From Pyrinomonadaceae bacterium (lineage in GTDB: Bacteria > Acidobacteriota > Blastocatellia > Pyrinomonadales > Pyrinomonadaceae), in contig JAIBCC010000029.1 in NCBI GenBank assembly GCA_019694395.1, positions 1-64,000 on the forward strand: a stretch of 64,000 nt of DNA, in the 5' to 3' direction. Shown in pieces: positions 41,240 to 50,281 of the stretch (its first letter is position 1; the number at the start of each line of letters is the position of its first letter). The position numbers and the translations under genes are program-made. The notes under the pieces were generated by a model. That model did not search any database and had not been told where the DNA came from. It was given only the letters and a program-made list of their open reading frames with translations.

Positions 41240-42139
41240 CTAAGTTTTATTTTCATTTTGCACCAAGTGAAACAAGTGACTATTTTCAGAATTCTCGAAA
41301 TCTAAACCATATAAACTAGACATACCTCTATCTTTGGTTCCCTTAATGTATTCAAGAAGGTCAAAGATGAAATTTTGAAAGTTGTTTATATTAAATGTCA
41401 TAGAACCAAAGCATCCATATTTATTATTTGGATACCGAATTGAATATTGAAACTCTGACGACATTTCAAACACGTCAGGAAAATCAATTGGAGTGTCTGA
41501 AACCAAAGCCTTTAAATATCCACTATGTGATTTTTCTTTTTGACTTCTCAGAATTAAACCTCCTATAAACTTAATGTCAGACTCTTGCTGATAAATCGTG
41601 GCTATATTGTCTAAAGAAATACGATAATCTTTAAACTTATCTACTGCGGTTTCAAAAAAAACTAACCCACTTACAAATGGATCACAAAGATATTGTGGAT
41701 AACGAGATGATTCATTAGTTCCAATAAAAGATTTAAGTTTTAAGAGTTTTTTTGTAGCACGGCTTGTGTTTTCTGGATTAAGAGTAGCTTTAACTTCTAA
41801 AACTCCACGAACATATTCAATTGGTATCGCTTGATTTGAAGATTCTTTAGAAAATAGAATAGGAGCTTCTAAGGCATCATAGATAATTATGTCCCATTCT
41901 TCTAAAGGAATATTATGCTCTAGGTTAGGCGTTATTATATAACCTTTTGTTGCCGCGAATCTTTTTGGCAAAAAAGAATTCAACCAGTTACGAAAGACGT
42001 TCTCTGCAACATTACCATGATCAGTCTTTACATAATCATCACCCATTTGGAGTTTTGCCTTGTCGTATGAATGTAAAAGTCCTTGTCTTTCAGCAAGAAA
42101 AGCCTGAACGCCTATATGTCTGAATCTTTTAATTGTCAT
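41240..42139 (-). CDS. DUF6602-like, probable PD-(D/E)XK nuclease
   Basis: 299 aa. N-terminal pattern of the restriction-endonuclease-like fold: H41-G...E46 (DHGNVAENVFRNWLNSFLP), D83 in EEWDIIIYDA, and E115-x-K117 in RGVLEVKATL. These match the E...D...ExK core of PD-(D/E)XK enzymes of the DUF6602 kind. The C-terminal half is unassigned. Low GC relative to neighbours. It ends an operon with the HerA-type ATPase upstream, 3 bases apart, so the two proteins likely form one DNA-processing complex. Confidence 0.65.
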   Translation of the reverse strand: MTIKRFRHIGVQAFLAERQGLLHSYDKAKLQMGDDYVKTDHGNVAENVFRNWLNSFLPKRFAATKGYIITPNLEHNIPLEEWDIIIYDALEAPILFSKESSNQAIPIEYVRGVLEVKATLNPENTSRATKKLLKLKSFIGTNESSRYPQYLCDPFVSGLVFFETAVDKFKDYRISLDNIATIYQQESDIKFIGGLILRSQKEKSHSGYLKALVSDTPIDFPDVFEMSSEFQYSIRYPNNKYGCFGSMTFNINNFQNFIFDLLEYIKGTKDRGMSSLYGLDFENSENSHLFHLVQNENKT

Positions 42140-42142
42140 ACG

Positions 42143-43828
42143 CTAAATTCTAAATCCTCCAATCTTCTCACTCGGTTTTTCAGGCTTTGCATATAACGCC
42201 TCAGATTGTTCACGCTTTTCTTTTTCTCCGCCCGAATGCCATTTCATCCATTCGTCAGGCGCATCAAAAGTTTCTCCGCCGTGTTGGGTTAATCGCGGAC
42301 GAATGCGGCACATGACGGGCGTGTTGACGGCAACTCCCGAAATTACGGCTTGTCCTTTGGTCAGCGCGGGCAGTTCGGCGAGCATTGCACGTCCTGCGCC
42401 TTCGACTGATTGAGCAATCGTCTGTTGGTCAATCGGATTGACGATCCGCATAATGATTTGCGTCATACATTGTGAGAGAACGTCTTGGTCGAGCTTGCCC
42501 GGACGCTGTGTAATTAACCCGATTCCAACGCCGAATTTGCGTCCTTCGCTCAAGATTTGCTTCAAAATATTGGTCGAAACAACGCTTGCTCCGGCAGGTG
42601 CGAAACGGTGCGCTTCTTCCAAAAGATTAAAGACCGGATACGGCAAATAATTTTCGGTATTTGGCAGAGCGTCTCCGCGAACGGTCAGCATCCGGGCTTT
42701 GTTGACGCGGCGCAATAATGCTCCGACAATGACTTGCTGTTCGTGCTGTTCAATGTCCGCTAATTGAAAAATCGTGCAGCGTCCCGGTGCAAAAAGTTCG
42801 CGCAGTTCGATGTGGTCAGAATCGGAAAAAATCCCGTCTTTTTTGTCAAAACGCGAATCCAATCGCCACAGCAAACCTTCAATTGAACTCACATTTCCGC
42901 CATCGCCCGATTTGCCTTCATTGCCGTATTTTTGTTGGACAACTGCCTCGCGTAAATCGTGATAGCCCCAAAGTTTACGCTCTGCCATCGGCGAATCTGT
43001 CAGCGTCCGAAACGCTTGCGAAAGAAAATGCAGCATTTTGTCGGAAGTTCCTTCGGGCAATAAATATTTGATGTCGGCTTCGGTCAGGCTGGAAAAACGA
43101 ACCTTGATTTTGTCGGGCGTAAAAATTTTAACTTCGGGCTGATAACCGTCTGAACTTTTAAAAAGACTGCTCCCTTGAATTGATTGCATCGTGTGATATT
43201 CGCCGTGCGGATCAACAATCAAAACCGCCGCCCGATTGAACGGACGCATCAATTCTTCGACCAAAACTCCCGCCGTGTAGGATTTTCCCGAACCGGTTGA
43301 AGCCAAAATCGCAAGGTGAGTTGAAACCACATCTTTGACCGATAAAACAACGGGAACATCGCCTTTTTTACGGGTTAAAAGACTGCCGATAAAAGCCGAA
43401 CCAACTTCCTCGCTCCGTTTTGGACTGAGCATGTTTGCCAAAGTTTCGCTTGAAGCCAAAAACAACTGATCGCCCGCATTTGGCGGAATGCGCGGATTGA
43501 CAAAATCTTTGAGCGTGCCGTCAAAATAGCCGATTGTTTCGACCGTAATTTCGTAAAGCTCACCAATTTCACCATCCAAACCAATCAAGGCGGAAACAAC
43601 ACTTGGTGGTGTGCTTGGGTCAGCCAAAAAAGTATCGGGCAGATTGCGGACAAGTCTTCGTCCTTTGATCGTGCCAATAATTTGTCTGGATTCATCGCCT
43701 TCACGGGCAAGGTAATAAACAAATTCGCCGATGCGCGTTTGGCGATTGTCTTTGGTAATAAAAAGATATTCGTGCGGCAGTTCGCCCGGTCCTTTGACTG
43801 TGCCGATGAGTTTGTCTGTTTGAGTCAT
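42143..43828 (-). CDS. HerA-like hexameric DNA translocase ATPase
   Basis: 561 aa. N-terminal HAS-barrel-like region (LIGTVKGPGELPHEYLFITK, FVYYLAREGDESRQIIGTIK), Walker A ILASTGSGKSYTAG near 170, Walker B AAVLIVDPHGEYH, and C-terminal NLLEEAHRFAP and arginine-finger like LITQRPGKLDQDVLSQC. HerA moves along duplex DNA and acts with a nuclease (NurA in archaea). The partner here is a DUF6602-like protein 3 bases downstream. In several known defence systems HerA pairs with other effectors, so an anti-phage role is a reasonable inference. Confidence 0.88.
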   Translation of the reverse strand: MTQTDKLIGTVKGPGELPHEYLFITKDNRQTRIGEFVYYLAREGDESRQIIGTIKGRRLVRNLPDTFLADPSTPPSVVSALIGLDGEIGELYEITVETIGYFDGTLKDFVNPRIPPNAGDQLFLASSETLANMLSPKRSEEVGSAFIGSLLTRKKGDVPVVLSVKDVVSTHLAILASTGSGKSYTAGVLVEELMRPFNRAAVLIVDPHGEYHTMQSIQGSSLFKSSDGYQPEVKIFTPDKIKVRFSSLTEADIKYLLPEGTSDKMLHFLSQAFRTLTDSPMAERKLWGYHDLREAVVQQKYGNEGKSGDGGNVSSIEGLLWRLDSRFDKKDGIFSDSDHIELRELFAPGRCTIFQLADIEQHEQQVIVGALLRRVNKARMLTVRGDALPNTENYLPYPVFNLLEEAHRFAPAGASVVSTNILKQILSEGRKFGVGIGLITQRPGKLDQDVLSQCMTQIIMRIVNPIDQQTIAQSVEGAGRAMLAELPALTKGQAVISGVAVNTPVMCRIRPRLTQHGGETFDAPDEWMKWHSGGEKEKREQSEALYAKPEKPSEKIGGFRI

Positions 43829-43899
43829 AACGCGGGAAATTATAACACGAAATAATTACCACTATTAGCAGCAGGTTTGAAATGTATTGGTCAGCAAAA

Positions 43900-44547
43900 T
43901 TACTGGTGAATTACGACAAATTTTGTCTTTTGTCCATGATGAAATCCCAAAAACTCATTTGGAATTTCGTCCGTTTCAGTCTCGGCTAAAAACTTAAAAT
44001 TTGGCTGGATCAATTCGTGAAAAATATCATCCATTCTTTCGGGCGGATACGGCATATCGTTATCGAGCCACCATTTTAATTGCTCAAAAACTGCGGTTGC
44101 CAGATGATTTGCCAGAATCGAAACCGGAATTGAGGGCTGTGGTTTATTTTCAAGAAAATCGGTCAATGATTTTTCGATGCCTTGCGCCAGATAACTGCTT
44201 CCTCTTTTGAATAATCGTTCAGCCTTGCTTGAACGAACCAAAGCTCTGTAAAAATGATGAAAATCTTTGAGATGAGTGAAAAATTCCAGAATAGGAATGA
44301 ATCTTGTTTTTCCAACTTTTTTCCAATCAATGAATTGCACAAACCCGTCGAGAAATTGTTCCCAATCCCCGATCAGCAAATCCTCTTTATCCCGAAAATG
44401 CGCGTAAAATGTTGCCCGCCCGATGTTTGCGCGGTCAATGATATTTTGCACCGTGATTTCGTCAAAATGTTTTTCCTGAATCAATTGGATCAAAGCGTGT
44501 CTCAAAGCAACTCTCGTTCGCGTCACGCGGCGGTCATCTTTTTTCAT
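43900..44547 (-). CDS. TetR/AcrR-family regulator
   Basis: 215 aa. N-terminal HTH in residues 8-55 (TRVALRHALIQLIQEKHFDE, IIDRANIGRATFYAHFRDKE) with a TetR C-terminal helical domain (YRALVRSSKAERLFKRGSSY). Divergent from the exported protein at 44683. It probably represses itself and that gene through inverted repeats in the gap. Its ligand is not known. Confidence 0.88.
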   Translation of the reverse strand: MKKDDRRVTRTRVALRHALIQLIQEKHFDEITVQNIIDRANIGRATFYAHFRDKEDLLIGDWEQFLDGFVQFIDWKKVGKTRFIPILEFFTHLKDFHHFYRALVRSSKAERLFKRGSSYLAQGIEKSLTDFLENKPQPSIPVSILANHLATAVFEQLKWWLDNDMPYPPERMDDIFHELIQPNFKFLAETETDEIPNEFLGFHHGQKTKFVVIHQ

Positions 44548-44552
44548 ATTTA

Positions 44553-44600
44553 ATCGAACACTGGCAACTCTAATGTTCAGTATCGAACATTATTACGTTC
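44553..44600. promoter_or_regulatory. Candidate TetR operator (GAACA/TGTTC half-sites)
   Basis: aatgttc (44572-44578), 6 bases, gaacatt (44585-44591) form a perfect 7-bp inverted repeat. Additional half-sites are tcgaacac (44554) and acgttcg (44596), so the pattern repeats over 45 bases, between the divergent TetR gene and the secreted protein gene. Confidence 0.5.
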
Positions 44601-44682
44601 GGCATCTGTTGTCGGTTTCAAAACGCCTTTATAAACTCTCTCAAGCAGTCACAAACTGCAAAATTTTTTGAGGAGATTATAA

Positions 44683-45399
44683 ATGAAATCAGCAATATAT
44701 GGAATCGCTTTGATGTTAGTTTTTTCTTTCGTCGGCTTTCATCACAGCGGAAGATCTTATGCAAAATCGGCGCACGAAACCGATAAAATCTCGGGAGATT
44801 GGGACGGAACGGTAGAAGCCGTCGGAACAAAAGTAGCTTTCAAATTAAATTTCAAACTCGAAGGCGAAAAATTGACCGGAACAGTTGAATCGGGACATAC
44901 CGGCGCAGGCACGATCAGCGGAACTTTGAAAAACGGTAAATTGAACTTTACGGCAACTTTCGCCAAACACGAATCTATTTCTTTCAAAGGCGAGTTAAAA
45001 GATGAAAAAATTTCGGGCGAATACACCACCGAAGGTAGAACTGAAAAGTGGGAAGCTACCAAAAAAGCAAAAACTGAATCGTTTGCAACTACAACCAACA
45101 ACACAAATTCCAATGATGTTTCAGGCGATTGGGATGCGTTTTTAGTCGCTCAGGATGCAACTGCGCCCGTTGCTCTCAAATTGAAAGTTGAAGGTAATAA
45201 AATCACCGGAACTTTTTCGTCCGAGCATTTGGGAACGGGAGCTATTGAAGACGGAACTTTGGAAAACGGCAAAATCGGTTTTACGATGAAAACTCCGCAA
45301 GCAACCATTAAAGTCTGGGGCGTTTTGAAAGACGGCAAACTAACCGGGGATTTTGATGCCGGAATAATGAAGGGTAAGTGGGAAGCTAAGAGGAAATAA
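44683..45399 (+). CDS. Secreted protein with two beta-domain repeats
   Basis: 238 aa. Signal peptide at the N-terminus, then two similar ~95-residue repeats: SGDWDGTVEAVGTKVAFKLN... (from 33) and SGDWDAFLVAQDATAPVALK... (from 145). Both contain the strand series KLTGTVES..GAGTISGTLKNGKL and KITGTFSS..GTGAIEDGTLENGKI and end GKWEAKRK-like. These look like lipocalin or calycin-like barrels, commonly annotated as hypothetical. GAGGAG lies 6 bases before the ATG. Controlled presumably by the divergent TetR protein. Confidence 0.75.
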   Translation: MKSAIYGIALMLVFSFVGFHHSGRSYAKSAHETDKISGDWDGTVEAVGTKVAFKLNFKLEGEKLTGTVESGHTGAGTISGTLKNGKLNFTATFAKHESISFKGELKDEKISGEYTTEGRTEKWEATKKAKTESFATTTNNTNSNDVSGDWDAFLVAQDATAPVALKLKVEGNKITGTFSSEHLGTGAIEDGTLENGKIGFTMKTPQATIKVWGVLKDGKLTGDFDAGIMKGKWEAKRK

Positions 45400-45407
45400 C
45401 GGTTAGA

Positions 45408-45558
45408 TTCACAGGGATAAAGGGGATAGAAGGGATTTTTAAAGTTAGTTTGTGATAAATTCTACTTATTTAAAAGAGTGATATTCGCGTTCATTCGCGT
45501 TTATTCGCGGGCAAATTTTCTTATCTAAATCCCATTTAATCACCTTTATCCCTGTGAG
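45408..45558. repeat. Intergenic palindrome, CACAGGGAT family, copy 2 with nested unit
   Basis: Outer arms ttcacagggataaagggg and cacctttatccctgtgag. Inside, at 45483-45511, lies a tandem (attcgcgttcattcgcgtt..attcgcggg) unrelated to the outer arms; it resembles half of another such palindrome, so one element seems inserted in another. Confidence 0.8.
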
Positions 45559-45621
45559 TTATAAAAATAATTGCCAAGCCATCACAAAACTGATATTTTG
45601 AATTTCATTGGTTATATAGCA

Positions 45622-46278
45622 ATGAAATATAAAAGTTTAATAATTCTTACTTTGTTACTTTTAGTGGTTTCTTCCTCTTTTGCTCAATTAAAATTACATC
45701 CAAGTTCAGGTTATTGGGATCAAAATTCTAAAAAAGTCAGAGTCCAAATGTCTCGGCTATCTCGAAACCAAAAATTGGCGGCGGTGGGTGACACTTTGTA
45801 TATGCTCAATGCTCGGAATGGAATTATTTGGTCTTGGACTACAGGAGGCGCACCGCTTACAGATTTTCCGATTATTGATTCACACGGTATTCTCTACCTC
45901 ATCGGCTATGACTTAACTTGGGTTGCGCTCAATTCTAAAAATGGCAAGAAATTATGGCAAGGCACAGCCAACGGCAGAGCAGTCTATTCACAAATCGGAC
46001 TCTATAAGGATGATGTTTATTTTGTTGTAACGGATATGGCGGGCTACCGAGAAAATAGTTTTTCGAGCAAAAAAATTAAAGACGACTTAACTTTGTGTAA
46101 GGGCAATAGCATTCTTTGGAATACAGAAATACCCGCAGGCGCAAAAATCCGAGTTTGGAAGGGGCAATTGCTTGCTGTATCTAGACGAAACAAACGAACA
46201 ATTGTCCAAAAGATTAAAATTCCACACAGTTTAAATAATCCGCTTGGAAAGATTGATGTAACGTCAAATTATAAATAA
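45622..46278 (+). CDS. Secreted PQQ/beta-propeller-like protein, 218 aa
   Basis: The ATG at 45622 opens a signal peptide (MKYKSLIILTLLLLVVSSSFA); upstream codons in the frame are not needed. The body has repeated blades: GDTLYMLNARNGIIWSWTTG, GILYLIGYDLTWVALNSKNG, KKLWQGTANG.., WNTEIPAGAKIRVWKGQLLA: the ALNSKNGKKLW type is a PQQ-like repeat. Too short for a complete propeller (2-3 blades). No Shine-Dalgarno visible. AT-rich. Confidence 0.6.
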   Translation: MKYKSLIILTLLLLVVSSSFAQLKLHPSSGYWDQNSKKVRVQMSRLSRNQKLAAVGDTLYMLNARNGIIWSWTTGGAPLTDFPIIDSHGILYLIGYDLTWVALNSKNGKKLWQGTANGRAVYSQIGLYKDDVYFVVTDMAGYRENSFSSKKIKDDLTLCKGNSILWNTEIPAGAKIRVWKGQLLAVSRRNKRTIVQKIKIPHSLNNPLGKIDVTSNYK

Positions 46279-46320
46279 ATCTATGCAGCCTTGTTAAGGC
46301 TGATATTTAGTCTTTTCACT

Positions 46321-47127
46321 ATGGCAAATTTAGCGGACGAATATCAGAAATTACGAAACGAAGCGACAATTTTAGCGGGAAATCCGGGCGACATTCCGCA
46401 ACGGGCGACGATGCTCCACGAAATCTTTTTGGATTCAGGCGGCAATCACGGTTTTGCCGAAATCGCCACGCACGGCGCGTTGTGGGGCTTTAATTTTTTT
46501 GAAACTACGGGAACGCTCGGCAATCTGATTTCCTACCGTTATTTCTATAACAAAAATGAAATGAAATATCGCCACGGGCTTTTACAAACCTTTGCCGATG
46601 GTTTCAAATCGGCGAATCGCTCGGTTTTTATTGATACGTATTCAAATTATTATTTCGTTAAAAAATTCGGCGCAGAAAAGGAAGCGGATTCGATCTTTAA
46701 GCCCGAATTGCTGGAGGCTCTGCGCCAAATCACCAAAGCCGCCAACGAGAAAAAATTGCTCGACACCGACACTCGCCGCAAACTTTTCCAGACCACTTTG
46801 CAATGGGAACAGGAAACCACTGTTGCACCCGCCGTCAAAGCCGAAATTGCCAAATTTGATTGTCCGATTTTGAAAAGACTGGTTCTCAAACCTTTTGTTC
46901 GATTCAAATATTTTCCGCGCTTTAAAATGTTCTGGTTCAAGGATTTTAGCGAAACTAACGAAAGAATTCACAATGCTCACCAATGTTTTGAGATTGCCGA
47001 ACAGGTTGGTTGGAAAGATGTTTTTGAATCAATGGAAAATTATGAAGTTCTGGACGAAAACTTCTTTCAAAATCCGCTTGAGTTTGCCCAAAATTTGAAG
47101 AAAAAACTTTTGCCGCAAGTAATTTAA
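46321..47127 (+). CDS. Conserved hypothetical, 268 aa
   Basis: Begins MANLADEYQKLRNEATILAG. Phrase LHEIFLDSGGNHGFAEIATHGALWG suggests a conserved family with His/Asp-rich motifs. The remainder is helical with aromatic clusters (FKDFSETNERIHNAHQCFEI). The ATG at 46321 is preferred over an upstream one because family-like residues begin there. Cytosolic. Followed 52 bases later by an AspA/AstE-like gene; may be the same transcript. Function not known. Confidence 0.6.
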   Translation: MANLADEYQKLRNEATILAGNPGDIPQRATMLHEIFLDSGGNHGFAEIATHGALWGFNFFETTGTLGNLISYRYFYNKNEMKYRHGLLQTFADGFKSANRSVFIDTYSNYYFVKKFGAEKEADSIFKPELLEALRQITKAANEKKLLDTDTRRKLFQTTLQWEQETTVAPAVKAEIAKFDCPILKRLVLKPFVRFKYFPRFKMFWFKDFSETNERIHNAHQCFEIAEQVGWKDVFESMENYEVLDENFFQNPLEFAQNLKKKLLPQVI

Positions 47128-47179
47128 ATCACTAAATCAAAACGTAGAAATCGGTTAAAATAAAATCGGAGTGCTTTTT

Positions 47180-48373
47180 ATGGAAGGACTTGCGACATTA
47201 AAAATTAACGATTTGGTCGAAGAAGGCAAACATCTTTTAGGCGAGTTTGTCGGCAATGCAAATGGCAAAACTCTGATTGTTTTCGGCGGAATTCACGGTA
47301 ACGAAGCGTCCGGCGCGAAGGCTTTGAAAAGAGTTCTGCCCAAGCTCGAAAGGATAACGGAAAAATTGAACGGGCGCGTTTTCTTTTTAGCAGGAAACAC
47401 GCGGGCATTAAACAAAGGTGTGCGGTTCATTGATTCCGACCTTAATCGTCATTGGACGACCAAAAACATTTATTACAACGAACCGAATCTCAAAAATCCG
47501 CCGAATCTAAGCGAAGACCGCGAGCAAAAAGAATTGCTCGAAATTTTGCATCAAGTTATCCGAACTGCCGGAAATGAGGTTTTTGTGCTTGATCTGCATT
47601 CGACTTCGGCTGATGGCGTGCCGTTTGCGACGCTTGGCGACACGCTCCGCAACCGTGATTTTGCTCAAAAATTTCCGATCACGATTTTGCTCGGAATCGA
47701 AGAACAGCTTGACGGGACGATTTTGGAATATCTCAACAATCTCGGCTGCGTCACGATGGGCTACGAAGCCGGACAACATTTTGCCGAAAGCACGATCAAC
47801 AATCACGAAGCATTGGTTTGGCTGGCTTTGGTCAATGCCGGGATTTTGAAACGAGAAAATTGCGCGGATTACGAAAAATATTTTGCGGTTCTGGAAAAAG
47901 CCAGCGGCAAAGGTCGAATCGTCGAAGTCCGTTATCGTGAAGCCGTCAATCCCGAAAAAGACGGTTTTGTGATGAAACAAGGCTACGAAAATTTTCAGCC
48001 TGTAAGGAAAGACGAAATCCTCGCGCACAACGAAAAAGGCGAAATCAAAGCAGGCGAAACCGGAATGATTTTGATGCCGCTTTATCAAAAACAGGGCAAT
48101 GACGGATTTTTTCTGGCGCGTGAAGTTGCTCCGTTCTGGCTGTGGCTTTCAAAAATTTTGCGAAAATCACGAATTGCCGATCTGATGCACCTTTTACCCG
48201 GAGTCAAAAGACATCCAAGCGAAAAAGGAACGATCATCATCAATACCAAAGTTGCGCGACTCTTTCCGCTGCAAATCTTTCACTTACTTGGGTTTAGAAA
48301 AAGGCGTGAGGTCGCTAATCAATTAGTTGTCAGTCGGCGGCTTTATGACACAAAAAGTCCGTTTGTAAATTAA
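47180..48373 (+). CDS. Succinylglutamate desuccinylase/aspartoacylase-family Zn enzyme
   Basis: 397 aa. M14-like acylase with zinc site H-x-x-E in FGGIHGNEASGAKAL near residue 38 and a third ligand in VLDLHSTSADGVPF. This family removes acyl groups from amino acids. A C-terminal extension (after ~290) resembling a beta barrel and a conserved tail (KRREVANQLVVSRRLYDTKS) are extra. CGGAG lies 7 bases before the ATG. Exact substrate unknown. Confidence 0.8.
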   Translation: MEGLATLKINDLVEEGKHLLGEFVGNANGKTLIVFGGIHGNEASGAKALKRVLPKLERITEKLNGRVFFLAGNTRALNKGVRFIDSDLNRHWTTKNIYYNEPNLKNPPNLSEDREQKELLEILHQVIRTAGNEVFVLDLHSTSADGVPFATLGDTLRNRDFAQKFPITILLGIEEQLDGTILEYLNNLGCVTMGYEAGQHFAESTINNHEALVWLALVNAGILKRENCADYEKYFAVLEKASGKGRIVEVRYREAVNPEKDGFVMKQGYENFQPVRKDEILAHNEKGEIKAGETGMILMPLYQKQGNDGFFLAREVAPFWLWLSKILRKSRIADLMHLLPGVKRHPSEKGTIIINTKVARLFPLQIFHLLGFRKRREVANQLVVSRRLYDTKSPFVN

Positions 48374-48390
48374 AACCACGAAGTCTGACT

Positions 48391-48417
48391 TTTGCCTTTT
48401 ACCTTTTACCTTTTTAC
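48391..48417. repeat. CTTTTGCC/CTTTTACC tandem next to stop codon
   Basis: Tandem 7-base units of the kind cttttgccttttaccttttac. It directly abuts the sulfatase stop codon. The same tandem (52618-52641) abuts the metallophosphoesterase stop, and the same words appear inside the 7709-7839 palindrome. Confidence 0.55.
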
Positions 48418-49917
48418 TTAATTCGGCGGTTTGCGGCGGTCTTGATTTCCACGCCGACCTCCTCCACCTCCTCCACCTTCGCCTCCGCGTCCGCGTGGGG
48501 TTGTAGCCGGTTTGCTCGGATCAAAATCAGGATTCGGAACGGGCATTTGAGCGTTTATTTCTTTCAGATAAGCATTCATTTTGCTTTCCAATTCCGCTGC
48601 TTTATCTTTTAATTGATTTGATAAATCTTTTCGCTCGCCGATGTCTTTGCTCAAATCGAAAAGATCGAGTTTATTGGTTTCGTAAGTTTTGATCGCAACC
48701 AAATCGCCAAGCATAATTGCAGAGGCGGGACCATCATTTCCGTTGTCGTAATGCGGAAAATGAAAGACCAGTTCTTCGCGTTTGCGTTTGACTTCGCCCT
48801 TTCCTCCATTTAATAAAACTTTGGCAAAACTTCCGCCTTCGATGTCGCTTGGCAGGGGCTTTTCAACTCCGGCGAGTTCGGCAAAAGTCGGCAAAATATC
48901 AAATGCCATGACGCGGGTTTTGGAAAAAGTGTTTGGTTTAATACCCGGACCGCGAATGATGAACGGAACACGGATTCCGCCTTCCCAGAGCGTTCCTTTT
49001 CCGCCGCGCAAAGGCTCATTTTCGCGCTGTCCTTGTGCGCCGTGATCGGCTGTGTAAAGAACGTAAGTATTTTCCGCGATGCCGAGTTCGTCAATTTTTT
49101 TGAGCAAAGTGCCGATGGTTTTGTCCATATCTTCAAAAACCGCCGCGTTTCCTGCTTCGCGTTCGTTGCCGTTGAGCCTTTGCAAAACTTCTGCGTAAGT
49201 TTCGGGCGTGGCATCTTCTTTTCTACGTCCGGCGTAATGCGAAAGCTGTAAATAAAAAGGTTTATTGGCTTTAACCTGTTTCGCCATAAAACTCATTCCG
49301 CGCTCGGTCATTCCAAAGGCTTCTTTCGGATTCGGATTTTGGACGTTGTCAGGTCCGCCATTGTTGGTTGCACCGTCGCTTTCTTCAAAACCGTGATTGG
49401 CGGGATTCGCCCGCCCAACGTGCCATTTGCCGAAATGGGCGGTGGCGTAGCCTGCATTTTTCAAAACTTCGCCAATTGTTACTTCGGATTGTGGAAGCTC
49501 AATGGTCGGACTCGGCGATTTTAGTTTGTAATTTTCGCCAGTAATTTCGCCTTCTTCGCCGCGTTTGGTATTGCCGCCCATATTGACGAAAGTCATTTTG
49601 AGCAATCCCGGAGTTTTGCCGGTAAAAAGTGCCGCCCGTGAAGGCGTGCAACGCGGAGATGCGGCGTAGCCATTGGAAAAACGCATTCCTTGTTTACCCA
49701 AAAGTTCGAGATTCGGCGTGTAGATAAACGAACTTTTTGAACCGGAAATGCTTTCATCCATAAATCCCGAAGTATTTGACCAGCCAAAGCCTTCGCCTAA
49801 AATCACAACAAAATTTGGCTTAGTTTTGGCATTGACCGGAATTTTGTTGGCGATTAAGATTCCTGCCGTGCCGATTCCAACGGTTGAAATAAATTTTCGA
49901 CGATTTATTTTACTCAT
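48418..49917 (-). CDS. Secreted sulfatase-like enzyme with altered metal motif
   Basis: 499 aa. N-terminal RR...ISTVGIGTAGILIA may be a Tat signal. The formylglycine motif C90-T-P-S-R is intact (SPRCTPSRAALFTG), and the later YTADHGAQGQR supplies D-H. But the usual D-D metal pair in the first strand is G-E: PNFVVILGEGFGWSN instead of ..LADDLG. The C-terminus ends in a Gly/Arg low-complexity tail. Last gene of the 54102-48418 secreted-protein run, presumably releasing sulfate from surface glycans. Confidence 0.85.
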   Translation of the reverse strand: MSKINRRKFISTVGIGTAGILIANKIPVNAKTKPNFVVILGEGFGWSNTSGFMDESISGSKSSFIYTPNLELLGKQGMRFSNGYAASPRCTPSRAALFTGKTPGLLKMTFVNMGGNTKRGEEGEITGENYKLKSPSPTIELPQSEVTIGEVLKNAGYATAHFGKWHVGRANPANHGFEESDGATNNGGPDNVQNPNPKEAFGMTERGMSFMAKQVKANKPFYLQLSHYAGRRKEDATPETYAEVLQRLNGNEREAGNAAVFEDMDKTIGTLLKKIDELGIAENTYVLYTADHGAQGQRENEPLRGGKGTLWEGGIRVPFIIRGPGIKPNTFSKTRVMAFDILPTFAELAGVEKPLPSDIEGGSFAKVLLNGGKGEVKRKREELVFHFPHYDNGNDGPASAIMLGDLVAIKTYETNKLDLFDLSKDIGERKDLSNQLKDKAAELESKMNAYLKEINAQMPVPNPDFDPSKPATTPRGRGGEGGGGGGGRRGNQDRRKPPN

Positions 49918-49926
49918 AGATTCGTT

Positions 49927-50271
49927 CTAGTTGTTTGGATTGGGTTTATTTTTTCCGCCTTTGCCGCCTCGTTGCTGACGAAATTGCTGCATTTCTTCTT
50001 TGGAAAGCCGTCCATCTTTATTGGTATCAATGCGGTCAAAAGCTTTTTCGTTCCGCGTCCATTCTTCTTTGGAAATGTAGCCATCACCGTTTAAATCCAT
50101 TTTCATAACTTTATTTTTTACGTTTTGTCCGCGATTTCCACCGCGTTTTTGTTTGCGGTTTTGAGCTTGATTTTGGTTTTGGTTGGGATTCGGATTTTCT
50201 GTCTGCTGAGCAAAAGACGAAACGGTAAAAAGACCTATAACTAATGAACCTGCAATAATTAATTTCTTCAT
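49927..50271 (-). CDS. Secreted EF-hand protein, 114 aa
   Basis: Signal peptide, an Asn/Gln-rich linker (NPNPNQNQNQAQNRKQKRGG), then two canonical EF-hand loops: DLNGDGYISKEE and DTNKDGRLSKEE. Expected to bind Ca2+ outside the cytosol. AGGAG is 8 bases before the ATG; 9 bases separate it from the sulfatase start. Low-complexity tail KGGKNKPNPNN. Confidence 0.85.
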   Translation of the reverse strand: MKKLIIAGSLVIGLFTVSSFAQQTENPNPNQNQNQAQNRKQKRGGNRGQNVKNKVMKMDLNGDGYISKEEWTRNEKAFDRIDTNKDGRLSKEEMQQFRQQRGGKGGKNKPNPNN

Positions 50272-50281
50272 ATTTTTTCTC

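Noticed and set aside
47507..48088. 193-residue antisense ORF in the aspartoacylase-like gene
   Set aside because: Phe/Ile-rich shadow without RBS; the plus-strand gene carries clear zinc motifs.
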